Notes under the pieces: generated by a model
Databases searched by the model: none
What the model was told of the DNA's origin: nothing
Seen by the model: the letters and a program-made list of their open reading frames with translations, nothing else
Part shown: one piece after another, positions 8,447 to 16,128 of the stretch
Layout of the letters: each line of letters begins with the position of its first letter
Position numbering within the stretch: the stretch's first letter is position 1
Position numbers and translations under genes: made by a program
DNA from: Brevibacillus fulvus
Lineage (GTDB): Bacteria; Bacillota; Bacilli; Brevibacillales; Brevibacillaceae
Length of the DNA: 64,000 nt
Direction: 5' to 3'
Assembly (NCBI RefSeq): GCF_016908525.1
Contig: NZ_JAFBEB010000002.1
Coordinates: 62,001-126,000 of the forward strand

Positions 8447-8770
8447 ATGGGGGAGACGCCGCTGGAACAACGTTGCTGGCAAGCGCTGCGGGATGTCGCC
8501 GATCCGGAATTTCCGGTCAGCGTCGTCGATATGGGCCTGATCTATGGCATCCGGGAGAGTGATGGGACAGTCAAAGTCACGATGACCTATACGGCAGTCT
8601 CGTGCGCCTGCATGGAGTGGATCGAACAAGATATCCGCAATCGTCTGCTGCGGGAACCAGGTGTTAAGGAAGTGCAAATCGAGGTGGTATGGGACCCGCC
8701 GTGGACGGTTGAGCGACTGAGTGAGGAAGGCAGACAGAAATTAAAGCGATGGGGGGTAAGCTCGAGATGA
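8447..8770 (+). CDS. paaD: PaaD N-terminal (MIP18/DUF59) half as a separate protein
   Basis: A 107-residue DUF59/MIP18-fold protein matching the N-terminal part of PaaD, which in other bacteria is about 160-170 residues and ends in a zinc ribbon. The DPEFPVSVVDMGLIY core (about 16-31) and the cysteine segment SCACM (about 50-54) are clear, and the chain stops at WGVSSR with no zinc ribbon. The missing part is encoded by the separate gene at 9637. PaaD proteins help mature the epoxidase, probably through iron delivery. The start lies 4 bases after the paaA stop with GTGAGGAA before it, and the stop overlaps paaB as ATGA. Confidence 0.88.
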   Translation: MGETPLEQRCWQALRDVADPEFPVSVVDMGLIYGIRESDGTVKVTMTYTAVSCACMEWIEQDIRNRLLREPGVKEVQIEVVWDPPWTVERLSEEGRQKLKRWGVSSR

Positions 8771-8997
8771 GTGCCGTTCAAACGCGGTATGAGTATGACG
8801 TCTTTACGAGAATCAAACGCGGGGATGACTTGGTTCATATCGGCACGGTTGCGGCCCCTTCCGACGAGTTGGCCAAAGTGTACGCCAAAGCTGTTTACGA
8901 TGAGGAAAATTGGGTGGAAATGTGTGTCGTACCCCGCCGGCATATCAAATGGGTGAAACAGCCGGAAGGATTATTTGAAGCAGAGGGAGGGAGGTAA
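8767..8997 (+). CDS. paaB: Phenylacetyl-CoA epoxidase-type structural subunit PaaB
   Basis: A 76-residue PaaB protein, a small non-catalytic subunit that bridges PaaAC heterodimers in the known complex. The YEYDVFTRIKRG opening, the centre with VAAPSDELAKVYAKAVYDEE and the WVPR-like WVEMCVVPRRHI stretch fit the family. It is shorter than the usual 90-100 residues. ATG 8767 overlaps the preceding stop by one base (ATGA), implying translational coupling. Confidence 0.88.
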   Translation: MSAVQTRYEYDVFTRIKRGDDLVHIGTVAAPSDELAKVYAKAVYDEENWVEMCVVPRRHIKWVKQPEGLFEAEGGR

Positions 8998-8999
8998 CA

Positions 9000-9647
9000 G
9001 TGGATCAGCAGACTGTAACGGAACTGATTGCATTGCTGGAGCAGATCGCCGACAACAAGTTGCTTCTGGGCGATCGCCTGGTCGAAATCGGAGTAAGCGG
9101 ACCGGATTTGGAAGCGACGCTGGGCGCAATCGCCATGGCTCAGGGAGAACTGGGGCATGCCCGCCTGCTGTATCACTGGTCGTTTGATTTGCGTGGCCAT
9201 ACCGGCAAGAAACCGGATGTGACGGAGCAAACGGGCAAAGCGTTTTCCACGGTTCTCCATATTTCGAACTGGATTGAACTCATCGCCAATTTATACGTCG
9301 CCAGCGCTTCGGCGGATTTGGTCATCAAGGCGCTGCTGGACAGCAGGCGGCCCGAAATCGTCAACCGATTGCAGAAGCTGTGGCGGGAACAGCAAGAACA
9401 TTTGCTCTATTCGCGCGGTTGGCTCGAACAATTGCTGCAAGACGCTGGCGCTATCCCGACCCACACACGGCAGGCGCTGGCAGATGCCTCCCAATGCGGC
9501 AGCGAGTGGCTGTCTTCCATCGAACAACAAAGTCGCCAACTGACAGCGGCCGGCATTCTCTCTCCAACCCTTAATCTTGCGGCCCCATTCCAGCTGCAAA
9601 TCTCCCAACTGCTGCAAGCGGGGCAGCGTGCAACCCATGTCCATTAA
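9000..9647 (+). CDS. paaC: Phenylacetyl-CoA epoxidase-type subunit PaaC
   Basis: A 215-residue ferritin-fold subunit, the structural partner of PaaA. The first two-helix segment with LADNK/GDR-like sequence (IADNKLLLGDRL) and the AQGELGHARLL helix identify the family. It is somewhat short against the usual 245-255 residues, with a trimmed C-terminus. GTG 9000 follows GGAGGGAGG two bases after the paaB stop. Its last 11 bases overlap the start of the next gene in another frame. Confidence 0.88.
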   Translation: MDQQTVTELIALLEQIADNKLLLGDRLVEIGVSGPDLEATLGAIAMAQGELGHARLLYHWSFDLRGHTGKKPDVTEQTGKAFSTVLHISNWIELIANLYVASASADLVIKALLDSRRPEIVNRLQKLWREQQEHLLYSRGWLEQLLQDAGAIPTHTRQALADASQCGSEWLSSIEQQSRQLTAAGILSPTLNLAAPFQLQISQLLQAGQRATHVH

Positions 9648-9822
9648 AGGCGACAGCCAACCGGAATGCCCGTTTTGCGGCGGAACGGAAGTCGGGCGGA
9701 TCGCTCGGTTTGGCACGGCGCAGTTAGTCAGCCAGTACTATTGTCAAACCTGCAAAAGCGTCTTTGAGTTTATCCGCTGGCAAATCAAGGATGGGGATGC
9801 GAGCGAGGGGGGAAGCGAATGA
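9637..9822 (+). CDS. PaaD C-terminal zinc-ribbon half as a separate protein
   Basis: A 61-residue protein corresponding to the C-terminal zinc ribbon of PaaD. CPFCG (C11, C14) and CQTC (C36, C39) give four zinc ligands. Between them lie the IARFGTAQLVSQYYC and KSVFEFIR segments, which match the end of full-length PaaD. ATG 9637 overlaps the end of paaC by 11 bases and its stop overlaps the paaH start as ATGA. The PaaD function is therefore split over two genes with paaB and paaC between them. Confidence 0.85.
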   Translation: MSIKGDSQPECPFCGGTEVGRIARFGTAQLVSQYYCQTCKSVFEFIRWQIKDGDASEGGSE

Positions 9823-10682
9823 AGCTTAAGACGATTGGCGTAGTGGGGGCAGGCACGATGGGAGCGGGCATTGCCCAGATCATCGCGCAAAGTGGCTTTG
9901 CCGTGATTGTTTACGATTTGAATGAAAGCGCTGTCAATCGGGGGATTGGGCAAATTGCCGCCCGTTGGGCAAAGCAGGTGCAACAGGGCAAATGGACGGA
10001 GCAGGACGTTTGGGCATTTGAGCAGCGGTTGACGCCGACGACAGATTTGCAAGCGTTCAGCGATTGCCATCTGGTCATTGAAGCCGTGCCGGAAGTACTG
10101 TCGATCAAGGAAGCGACGTTTCGCCGGCTTGCGGAAATTTGCCCGGCTGAGACTTTGCTGGTGACTAACACCTCTTCCTTTTCGGTCACAGAGATAGCCA
10201 GCTGCACCATGCGCCCGGAACGTGTGGCCGGTCTGCACTTTTTCAATCCGGCGCCGGTGATGCCATTGGTCGAAATCGTCAAAGGTTTGCAAACAGCGAA
10301 GGAGACAGTCGTCTGTCTGGAACAGTTTGCCGCGGCCATCGGCAAGGAACCGGTCGTCTGTCAGGATACGCCTGGCTTTGTAGTCAATCGGATCGCCCGC
10401 CCGTACTACAACGAGGCGGTGCGGATTTGGGGCGATCAGGTCGCAGATGTGGCGCAAATTGATCGCATTATGAAGAAAGCGGGGGCATTCCGTATGGGGC
10501 CGTTTGAACTGCAGGATTTGATCGGCATCGACATCAATTTTTCCACGACAACTTCTGTTCATCAAGGATTTTTCGCCGATGCCCGCTTCCGTCCCCACTA
10601 TTTGCAACAGCGCATGGTCCAGTCCGGACAGATTGGCCGAAAAGCGGGAGGAGGGTACTACCGCTATGAAGACAAGAACTAA
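9819..10682 (+). CDS. paaH: 3-hydroxyacyl-CoA dehydrogenase (PaaH/Hbd type)
   Basis: A 287-residue NAD-dependent 3-hydroxyacyl-CoA dehydrogenase. The Rossmann motif VVGAGTMGAG is at residues 8-17, the catalytic Ser/His region reads TNTSSFSV and GLHFFNP (His near 140), the PGFVVNRI asparagine is present, and the C-terminal domain ends with GRKAGGGYYRY. All catalytic residues are intact. In phenylacetate catabolism PaaH oxidises 3-hydroxyadipyl-CoA to 3-oxoadipyl-CoA. It overlaps the zinc-ribbon gene by 4 bases and the following PaaH-like gene by 17 bases. Confidence 0.9.
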   Translation: MKLKTIGVVGAGTMGAGIAQIIAQSGFAVIVYDLNESAVNRGIGQIAARWAKQVQQGKWTEQDVWAFEQRLTPTTDLQAFSDCHLVIEAVPEVLSIKEATFRRLAEICPAETLLVTNTSSFSVTEIASCTMRPERVAGLHFFNPAPVMPLVEIVKGLQTAKETVVCLEQFAAAIGKEPVVCQDTPGFVVNRIARPYYNEAVRIWGDQVADVAQIDRIMKKAGAFRMGPFELQDLIGIDINFSTTTSVHQGFFADARFRPHYLQQRMVQSGQIGRKAGGGYYRYEDKN

Positions 10683-11412
10683 GCCGCGGGTGGCGGTCGT
10701 AGGGACCAATGCTTTGGCCGAGTCGCTGCGAGAGGAAATCAGTCGTTCTGCCGATGCGGAATTGGTCTTGTGGGAAGAGTTGCAAGCAAATCCGAATGCG
10801 CCGGCGATCGAACTTGTGCTCGAAACGCACAATCTTGATTTGAAGGAAAAACGGACCCAGCTGCAATTGATTGAACGAGTCATTCCCCGAGACTGCCTGA
10901 TCCTCACCTCTGTGCTCGCTGTTTCCGCCACCGAGGCAGCTTCTTGGCTGACGCATTCCTCGCGCCTGGTTGGCTTTGCTACCTTCGCGCCCGTCGAGGA
11001 GAAACAACTGGTGGAACTGGCCGGAGCGCTGCAGACGGACGGATTCTATGTGGAGCGCGCCCGGCAGTTTTGGCTGGCCATCGGCAAAGAGACGGAACAG
11101 GTAAAAGATGAAGTTGGCCTCGTCTTTCCGCGCATCCTGGCGATGATCGTCAATGAAGCGGCGTTTGCCTGGACGGAGAAGACGGCGACGGCAGCCGACA
11201 TCGATCGGGCGATGCGATTGGGCGTCAATTATCCCGACGGTCCGCTCGCTTGGGCTGATCAGATCGGTTTGGATGATATTTATGCCGTTTTGCGCGGATT
11301 GCAGCGTGAGCTTGGCGAAGAGCGCTATCGGCCTGCTCCGCTTTTGCGCAAGATGGTCCATGCCGGCTGGCTGGGCAAACAGTCAGGCCGGGGATTTTAT
11401 CGATACGAATAG
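10666..11412 (+). CDS. Degenerate PaaH-like protein, probable pseudoenzyme
   Basis: A 248-residue protein with the two-domain layout of 3-hydroxyacyl-CoA dehydrogenase. The C-terminal domain is well conserved (LGVNYPDGPLAWADQIG and a GRGFYRYE end). The N-terminal Rossmann domain has lost the glycine motif (VVGTNALAES) and is shorter. The catalytic histidine position of GLHFFNP reads GFATFAP, and the PGFVVNR asparagine position reads VFPR. The NAD site and catalytic residues therefore appear lost while the reading frame is intact. ATG 10666 lies inside paaH. It may pair with PaaH as a structural partner or bind CoA esters; that is an inference. Confidence 0.8.
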   Translation: MKTRTKPRVAVVGTNALAESLREEISRSADAELVLWEELQANPNAPAIELVLETHNLDLKEKRTQLQLIERVIPRDCLILTSVLAVSATEAASWLTHSSRLVGFATFAPVEEKQLVELAGALQTDGFYVERARQFWLAIGKETEQVKDEVGLVFPRILAMIVNEAAFAWTEKTATAADIDRAMRLGVNYPDGPLAWADQIGLDDIYAVLRGLQRELGEERYRPAPLLRKMVHAGWLGKQSGRGFYRYE

Positions 11413-11428
11413 GCAAGGAGGGACAGTC

Positions 11429-12907
11429 ATGCTCAAGCAGCAGTATCAACTGTATATCAATGGCGGTTACACAGCCGGCAGCACCGGGGAGTACTTCGAG
11501 ACGTACAATCCGGCGACAGGCGAAGTCTTGGCACAGGTGGCCAAAGCTTCCAGGGAGGACGTGGATCGGGCGGTTGCCGCGGCACGGGAAGCATTTGATC
11601 GCGGAAAATGGCCGCGTTTGACCGCTGCCAGACGTGCCAGAGTGCTGAACAAAATTGCAGAGATCATGCGGGCCCGATTCGCTGATCTGGTGCGTTTGGA
11701 AGTTTTGAACAGCGGCAAAACGGTCGATGCGGCCAAAGGCCAGATTGGCCAGGCGATCGAGGATTTTGAATTTTACGCGGCAGCGGCCGTGACGGAAGGC
11801 GGGCGTGTCAATCAAGTGCCGAATGGGTTCTTCAACTATACTGTCAAAGAGCCGGTCGGTGTTTGCGCGCAAATCATTCCGTGGAATTATCCGCTGATGA
11901 TGGCCGCCTGGAAAATTGCTCCCGCCCTGGCTGCCGGCTGTACGGTTGTCTTGAAACCGGCCAGTCATACGCCGATTACCGCTTATGTGCTGGCGGAGAT
12001 TTGTACGGAAGCGGGTGTGCCGGAAGGGGTGATCAATGTCATTACCGGCAGCGGTTCCGAGATTGGCCCATATTTGACTGAGCATCCGGGCGTCGACAAA
12101 GTCGCATTTACCGGGGAGACGGAAACGGGGAAAGACATTATGGCCCGCGCCTCCCGGACATTAAAACGGGTAACGCTCGAACTTGGCGGAAAATCGCCGA
12201 ACATCGTCTTTGACGATTGTGATCTGGAAGCGGCGGTAGACGGCTCGCTCTACGGCATTTTTTACAATACCGGTCAGTCGTGTGAGGCGCGCTCCCGGCT
12301 GTTTGTGCACCGAGCCATTTACGACAGATTCATGGAGCAGTTTGTCGAGAAGGCCAAGCGGATTCAGGTCGGCGACCCGTTTCGCGAAGGGGTGCATATG
12401 GGTGCAGTCATCTCGGCGGAGCATGAGCGGGTCATCGACAGTTATGTCCAGCTTGCTTTGGATGAGGGCGCGACTCTGCTCTGCGGCGGCAAGCGGCCGG
12501 AGGGGCCCGAGTTTGCCAAAGGACATTGGTATTTGCCGACGATTTTGGCCAATGTGCATAACAAAATGCGCGTCGCCCAGGAAGAAATTTTCGGTCCTGT
12601 CGTTGTCGTCATTCCGTTTGCGGAAGAGCAGGAAGTGATCCAAATGGCCAATGACACGATCTACGGGCTGGGCTCCGCCATCTGGACAAAAGACCACGGC
12701 CGAGCCAATCGGGTTGCGGCCGCGATCCGGGCCGGCATCGTCATGATCAATTCGCCGATCTCCGCCTTCCCCGGAACGCCCTTCGGCGGGTACAAACAAT
12801 CCGGATTTGGCCGCGAACTCAGCCTGGAAACGATGCAGCTCTACACCGAGACGAAGAGCGTCGTTTCGTATATTGGCAATCGTTCGCTGAATCTGTTCGG
12901 CTTATAA
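11429..12907 (+). CDS. NAD(P)-dependent aldehyde dehydrogenase
   Basis: A 492-residue aldehyde dehydrogenase of the betaine-aldehyde dehydrogenase-like group. ATG 11429 has AAGGAGGG 7 bases upstream. The FXXXPWNYP segment (QIIPWNYP), the catalytic glutamate in LELGGKSP (about 251) and the nucleophile cysteine in NTGQSCEARS (about 284) are present. In classical phenylacetate catabolism, ring-opening aldehyde oxidation is done by the dehydrogenase domain of PaaZ. PaaZ is not in the window, so this enzyme may oxidise the ring-opened semialdehyde. An unrelated aldehyde substrate remains possible. Confidence 0.85.
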   Translation: MLKQQYQLYINGGYTAGSTGEYFETYNPATGEVLAQVAKASREDVDRAVAAAREAFDRGKWPRLTAARRARVLNKIAEIMRARFADLVRLEVLNSGKTVDAAKGQIGQAIEDFEFYAAAAVTEGGRVNQVPNGFFNYTVKEPVGVCAQIIPWNYPLMMAAWKIAPALAAGCTVVLKPASHTPITAYVLAEICTEAGVPEGVINVITGSGSEIGPYLTEHPGVDKVAFTGETETGKDIMARASRTLKRVTLELGGKSPNIVFDDCDLEAAVDGSLYGIFYNTGQSCEARSRLFVHRAIYDRFMEQFVEKAKRIQVGDPFREGVHMGAVISAEHERVIDSYVQLALDEGATLLCGGKRPEGPEFAKGHWYLPTILANVHNKMRVAQEEIFGPVVVVIPFAEEQEVIQMANDTIYGLGSAIWTKDHGRANRVAAAIRAGIVMINSPISAFPGTPFGGYKQSGFGRELSLETMQLYTETKSVVSYIGNRSLNLFGL

Positions 12908-12934
12908 AAAACCATCCACAAGGAGGCATTTTCC

Positions 12935-13735
12935 ATGACAACAGCATCTGTGCAAGAAGGTACTATGCTTACGGTGAAAAAACAGGACGGGATTGCAGAA
13001 ATCCATCTGCATATCAACAAAACCAATTCGTACAGTCTTGAGTTTTACCGCGAACTGAATGCGGCGATCGATGATATCCGTTTCGACAGCAGCATCAAAG
13101 TGGCGGTCCTGATGAGCGACACGCCCCGCTTTTTCTCCGCGGGTGCCGACATCAACTTCCTGAAAGCGGCAGAGCCTCGCTTTAAAACCCAGTTTTGCCT
13201 GTTCTGCAACGAAACGTTGGATAAGATGGCGCGGTCCCCGCAAGTGTATATCGCCTGCCTGGAAGGCCATACGGTTGGCGGCGGGTTGGAAATGGCGCTC
13301 GGTTGCGATTTGCGGTTTATGGGAGATCAAGCAGGAAAAATCGGATTGCCGGAAGTATCGCTCGGCGTCTTGGCGGGAACCGGGGGAACCCAGCGTCTGG
13401 CCCGGCTGATCGGACCGTCGCGGGCGCTTGATATGAATATTACCGGCAAGACGATCTCGCCGCAGGAAGCGTTGGAGATCGGGCTGGTCAACGATGTATT
13501 CCCACAGGAACAGACGCGGGAAAAAGTGTTGGAATATGCCCGCAAGATTGTAAACAGCGCGACGTACGCCGTGTCCAACATCAAGCTTTCCATCATGAAC
13601 GGAATCGACATGCCGCTGAATGTGGCGATCCGCTATGAAGGTGAGTTGCAAAACTTGCTGTTCCGTTCGGAGGATGCCAAAGAAGGATTGAGCGCGTTTT
13701 TGGAAAAGCGGCAGCCTAACTGGAAAGGGCAGTAA
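12935..13735 (+). CDS. Enoyl-CoA hydratase/isomerase family protein (copy 2)
   Basis: A 266-residue crotonase-fold protein, same length as the 824 copy and about 89% identical to it (about 30 differences by direct comparison, mostly conservative). Both catalytic glutamates are present in GGGLEMAL and LPEVSLGVLAGTGG. ATG 12935 follows AAGGAGG. It sits 27 bases after the aldehyde dehydrogenase, so it belongs to the paa operon. The copy outside this operon (824) is linked to the aryl-CoA ligase. The two may act on the same intermediate under different control. Confidence 0.9.
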   Translation: MTTASVQEGTMLTVKKQDGIAEIHLHINKTNSYSLEFYRELNAAIDDIRFDSSIKVAVLMSDTPRFFSAGADINFLKAAEPRFKTQFCLFCNETLDKMARSPQVYIACLEGHTVGGGLEMALGCDLRFMGDQAGKIGLPEVSLGVLAGTGGTQRLARLIGPSRALDMNITGKTISPQEALEIGLVNDVFPQEQTREKVLEYARKIVNSATYAVSNIKLSIMNGIDMPLNVAIRYEGELQNLLFRSEDAKEGLSAFLEKRQPNWKGQ

Positions 13736-13757
13736 CATAACCAGATTAACCGTATCG

Positions 13758-13785
13758 GTATCGGCTCTCATCAGCGGGCCGATAC
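13758..13785 (+). terminator. Hairpin between enoyl-CoA hydratase and paaY
   Basis: GTATCGGC (13758-13765) pairs with GCCGATAC (13778-13785), followed by a short TCCTTTT. It may act as a partial terminator or as an RNA-stability element inside the operon. Confidence 0.45.
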
Positions 13786-13816
13786 TGTCCTTTTAAAAGA
13801 GGGGAGGCAGGGCACG

Positions 13817-14356
13817 ATGTATATTTTCGGTTACAAGGGAGTATTTCCCAAAATTGCTGAGACGGCGTTTGTAGCTCCCAATGCCACCATCATCGGCGAT
13901 GTTACCATTGAGGATGGAGCCAGCATCTGGTTTGGCGCGGTGCTGCGAGGAGACTGCGGACCAATCGTTGTCGGGGCTCGCACCAGCGTGCAGGACAACT
14001 GTGTTGTGCATATGACGGACAGCGGCACCTTTATTGGAGAGGATGTTACGGTTGGACACGGGGCGATCTTGCATAATTGCCGGATTGGCGCCAAATCGGT
14101 GATCGGGATGAATTCGGTGATCCTCGACAATGCCGAAATTGGCGAGGAATCGGTCGTGGCGGCCGGCAGCATGGTCAAAGCCGGTGAAACGTTTCCGGCA
14201 CGTGTGCTGATCGCTGGCGCTCCCGCCAAAGTAAAGAAGCAGCTGGAAGGCGGGGCATTATGGTGGGTACAGAACAGTTCCGCTACTTATCAGGAACTGA
14301 TGAGACAATATTTGGGAGAAGGAATCGGACGTGTCTCAAGGGGGGAAGAGCGGTGA
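13817..14356 (+). CDS. paaY: PaaY-like gamma-carbonic anhydrase-family hexapeptide protein
   Basis: A 179-residue left-handed beta-helix protein with hexapeptide repeats (for example IIGDVTI, GHGAIL, IGMNSVI) and metal-ligand histidines in VVHMTD and VGHGAILHN, as in gamma-carbonic anhydrases. The closest family by length and context is PaaY, which in Escherichia coli is a thioesterase that protects the phenylacetate pathway by hydrolysing dead-end CoA esters. ATG 13817 has GAGGGGAGG upstream. The stop overlaps the next start as GTGA. Confidence 0.82.
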   Translation: MYIFGYKGVFPKIAETAFVAPNATIIGDVTIEDGASIWFGAVLRGDCGPIVVGARTSVQDNCVVHMTDSGTFIGEDVTVGHGAILHNCRIGAKSVIGMNSVILDNAEIGEESVVAAGSMVKAGETFPARVLIAGAPAKVKKQLEGGALWWVQNSSATYQELMRQYLGEGIGRVSRGEER

Positions 14357-15138
14357 GTGAGCGTACCGTGCTGTTCGAGAAAGAAGATAACGTGGGATTG
14401 ATCACACTCAACCGACCGGCTGAACTAAATGCTCTGGATTACCCGACCTTGTGCCAACTCGGGGAGATCATTGCGCAAATCGGATTGGCGTACAAAGAGA
14501 TTCGCAGCGTGGTCATTCGCGCGGCAGGAAGAGCGTTTTGTGCCGGAGCTGATTTGAAGGAGCGGCGCACGCTGAATGAGCAGCAGGTGCGCCGCAATGT
14601 GAACAAAATACGCGAGGTGTTCGATGCGCTTGCCCGTCTGCCGCAGCCGACGATCGCCGCCATTAACGGATATGCCTTTGGCGGCGGCTTTGAATTGGCG
14701 CTGGCTTGCGATTTTCGTTACGCTTGGGCCGGCGCCACGCTGGGACTGACGGAAGTTAGCCTGGGGATTATTCCCGGCGCGGGCGGCACCCAACGGCTTC
14801 CGCGATTGATCGGACCGGCGCTGGCGAAAGAATTGATTCTGACCGGCCGGCGGATATCCGCGACGGAAGCGCAGCGGCTTGGCATTCTCAACGGGGTGGC
14901 GGAAACGGTTGAACAGTTGGACGAACGATGCCGGCAGCTGTGCAGCGAGCTGTCCAACAATGCTCCTTTGGCGGTTTATCAAGCGAAGGATGCGATCGAC
15001 CGCGGCCTGAACGTTGACCTTATGAGCGGGATGGAGATAGAAGCAAAAGCGTATGAAGCGATTATTCCGACCAAAGACCGAATTGAGGCGCTGGAGGCAT
15101 TTCGGGCAAAACGCAAACCGATCTTTCGAGGCGAATAG
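14353..15138 (+). CDS. Enoyl-CoA hydratase/isomerase family protein (third paralogue)
   Basis: A 261-residue crotonase-family protein, distinct from the 824/12935 pair. FCAGADLKE, YAFGGGFELALACD and LTEVSLGIIPGAGGTQ carry the oxyanion hole and both catalytic glutamates, so hydratase activity (PaaF-like) is likely. GTG 14353 is fixed by the GTGA overlap with paaY and the GGGGG site upstream. It is the last gene of the aromatic run; a hairpin follows. Confidence 0.88.
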   Translation: MSERTVLFEKEDNVGLITLNRPAELNALDYPTLCQLGEIIAQIGLAYKEIRSVVIRAAGRAFCAGADLKERRTLNEQQVRRNVNKIREVFDALARLPQPTIAAINGYAFGGGFELALACDFRYAWAGATLGLTEVSLGIIPGAGGTQRLPRLIGPALAKELILTGRRISATEAQRLGILNGVAETVEQLDERCRQLCSELSNNAPLAVYQAKDAIDRGLNVDLMSGMEIEAKAYEAIIPTKDRIEALEAFRAKRKPIFRGE

Positions 15139-15142
15139 AACG

Positions 15143-15209
15143 GAAAAAGGCCGATCCACTTTGCTCTCCCGTTCGAAAAAGGGAGTCGCAGTTTGCATCA
15201 GCCTTTTTC
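15143..15209. terminator. Convergent-gene hairpin, probable bidirectional terminator
   Basis: GAAAAAGGC (15143-15151) pairs with GCCTTTTTC (15201-15209). A second hairpin (CTCCC/GGGAG) lies inside the loop. A-rich and T-rich arms suit termination of both the aromatic operon and the opposing amidotransferase gene. Confidence 0.6.
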
Positions 15210-15227
15210 GCTTAGTCCCGAGCTCAA

Positions 15228-15926
15228 TCAACTTTTGCAGGCTTCGATGAATGAAGCAAAAAGTTTTTGCGAAGGCTCGTCGTTTCTCCAGGTGTTTTCC
15301 GGATGCCATTGCACGCCGATCACGTACGGATGGCGTTCACTTTCAATCGCTTCGATCACTCCGTCGCCGGCCAAAGCGGAGACGCGGAACCCGGCAGCCG
15401 GTTGTTTAACGGCTTGATGATGAAAACTGTTTACTTTGATCCGGCGGCTTCCGATGATCTGTTCCAGTTTGCTTCCTGCGGCGATCTCGACGGAATGGGA
15501 AAGATAGTCGCGCGGCGCTTTTTGCGAATGCTGCAGCACCTGTTCCTTTTGGCTGGCCAAATCTTGGTACAAGGTGCCTCCGGCGACGACATTCAACAGT
15601 TGGACGCCGCGGCAAATCGCCAAAATCGGCAAGTTTTGCGCGAGGGCCAGCTGGGTCAGCCGCATCTCCAATTCGTCACGCTCCGGCATGATTTCCCCCA
15701 AACCGGGCAACGGCTCTTCGCCAAACAGTGAGGGGTCTACATCGACGCCGCCCGTCAGCAGCAAGCCATCCAGGCGTCCGGTCAGTTCCCTCAGCACTTC
15801 AAGATTTGCCGTGTAGGGAAGCGTAAACGGAAGCCCGCCCCCATCCAAAATGGAGTCGTTCACATCCTGACTCAAAATTACTTTTCCTTCGCGCAGCGGT
15901 GCGGTAATGCCAATAATCGGCCGCAT
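15228..15926 (-). CDS. Gamma-glutamyl-gamma-aminobutyrate hydrolase-type class I amidotransferase (peptidase C26)
   Basis: A 232-residue peptidase C26 protein of the PuuD group, which hydrolyses gamma-glutamyl amides. The nucleophile is C105 in LAICRGVQL, and the histidine-glutamate pair is in GVQWHPE near the end. The LLLTGGVDVDP segment is typical. The gene is on the opposite strand to its neighbours and convergent with the aromatic operon, so it is probably independent. Substrate is uncertain, since polyamine genes are not seen nearby. Confidence 0.85.
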   Translation of the reverse strand: MRPIIGITAPLREGKVILSQDVNDSILDGGGLPFTLPYTANLEVLRELTGRLDGLLLTGGVDVDPSLFGEEPLPGLGEIMPERDELEMRLTQLALAQNLPILAICRGVQLLNVVAGGTLYQDLASQKEQVLQHSQKAPRDYLSHSVEIAAGSKLEQIIGSRRIKVNSFHHQAVKQPAAGFRVSALAGDGVIEAIESERHPYVIGVQWHPENTWRNDEPSQKLFASFIEACKS

Positions 15927-16070
15927 TGGTAACCCCCTGACTTTTGTAAAAGGATGATATACATTCTTTCGACGAGCTTTCCGATTATCCTGTCAATTCT
16001 GAAAACAGTTGACAGCGCGGCAAGCAACGTAAAAAACTGCTAGCAAATTCCCCGCAAATTCTCTTCTATT

Positions 16071-16079
16071 TGTTATAAT
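16071..16079 (+). promoter_or_regulatory. Extended -10 promoter for the 16129 regulator
   Basis: TGTTATAAT gives a TGn extension plus a perfect TATAAT (16074-16079). No good -35 box is seen at 17 bases. It is 49 bases before the regulator start. Confidence 0.6.
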
Positions 16080-16128
16080 AGACAAAAATTTGCAAAATGC
16101 ATGCAAAAACATAGGAGTAACGGGCGCT

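Noticed and set aside
9744-10931. A 395-residue minus-strand open frame opposite paaH
   Set aside because: Antisense to an intact paaH with all catalytic motifs; no start site or motif of its own.
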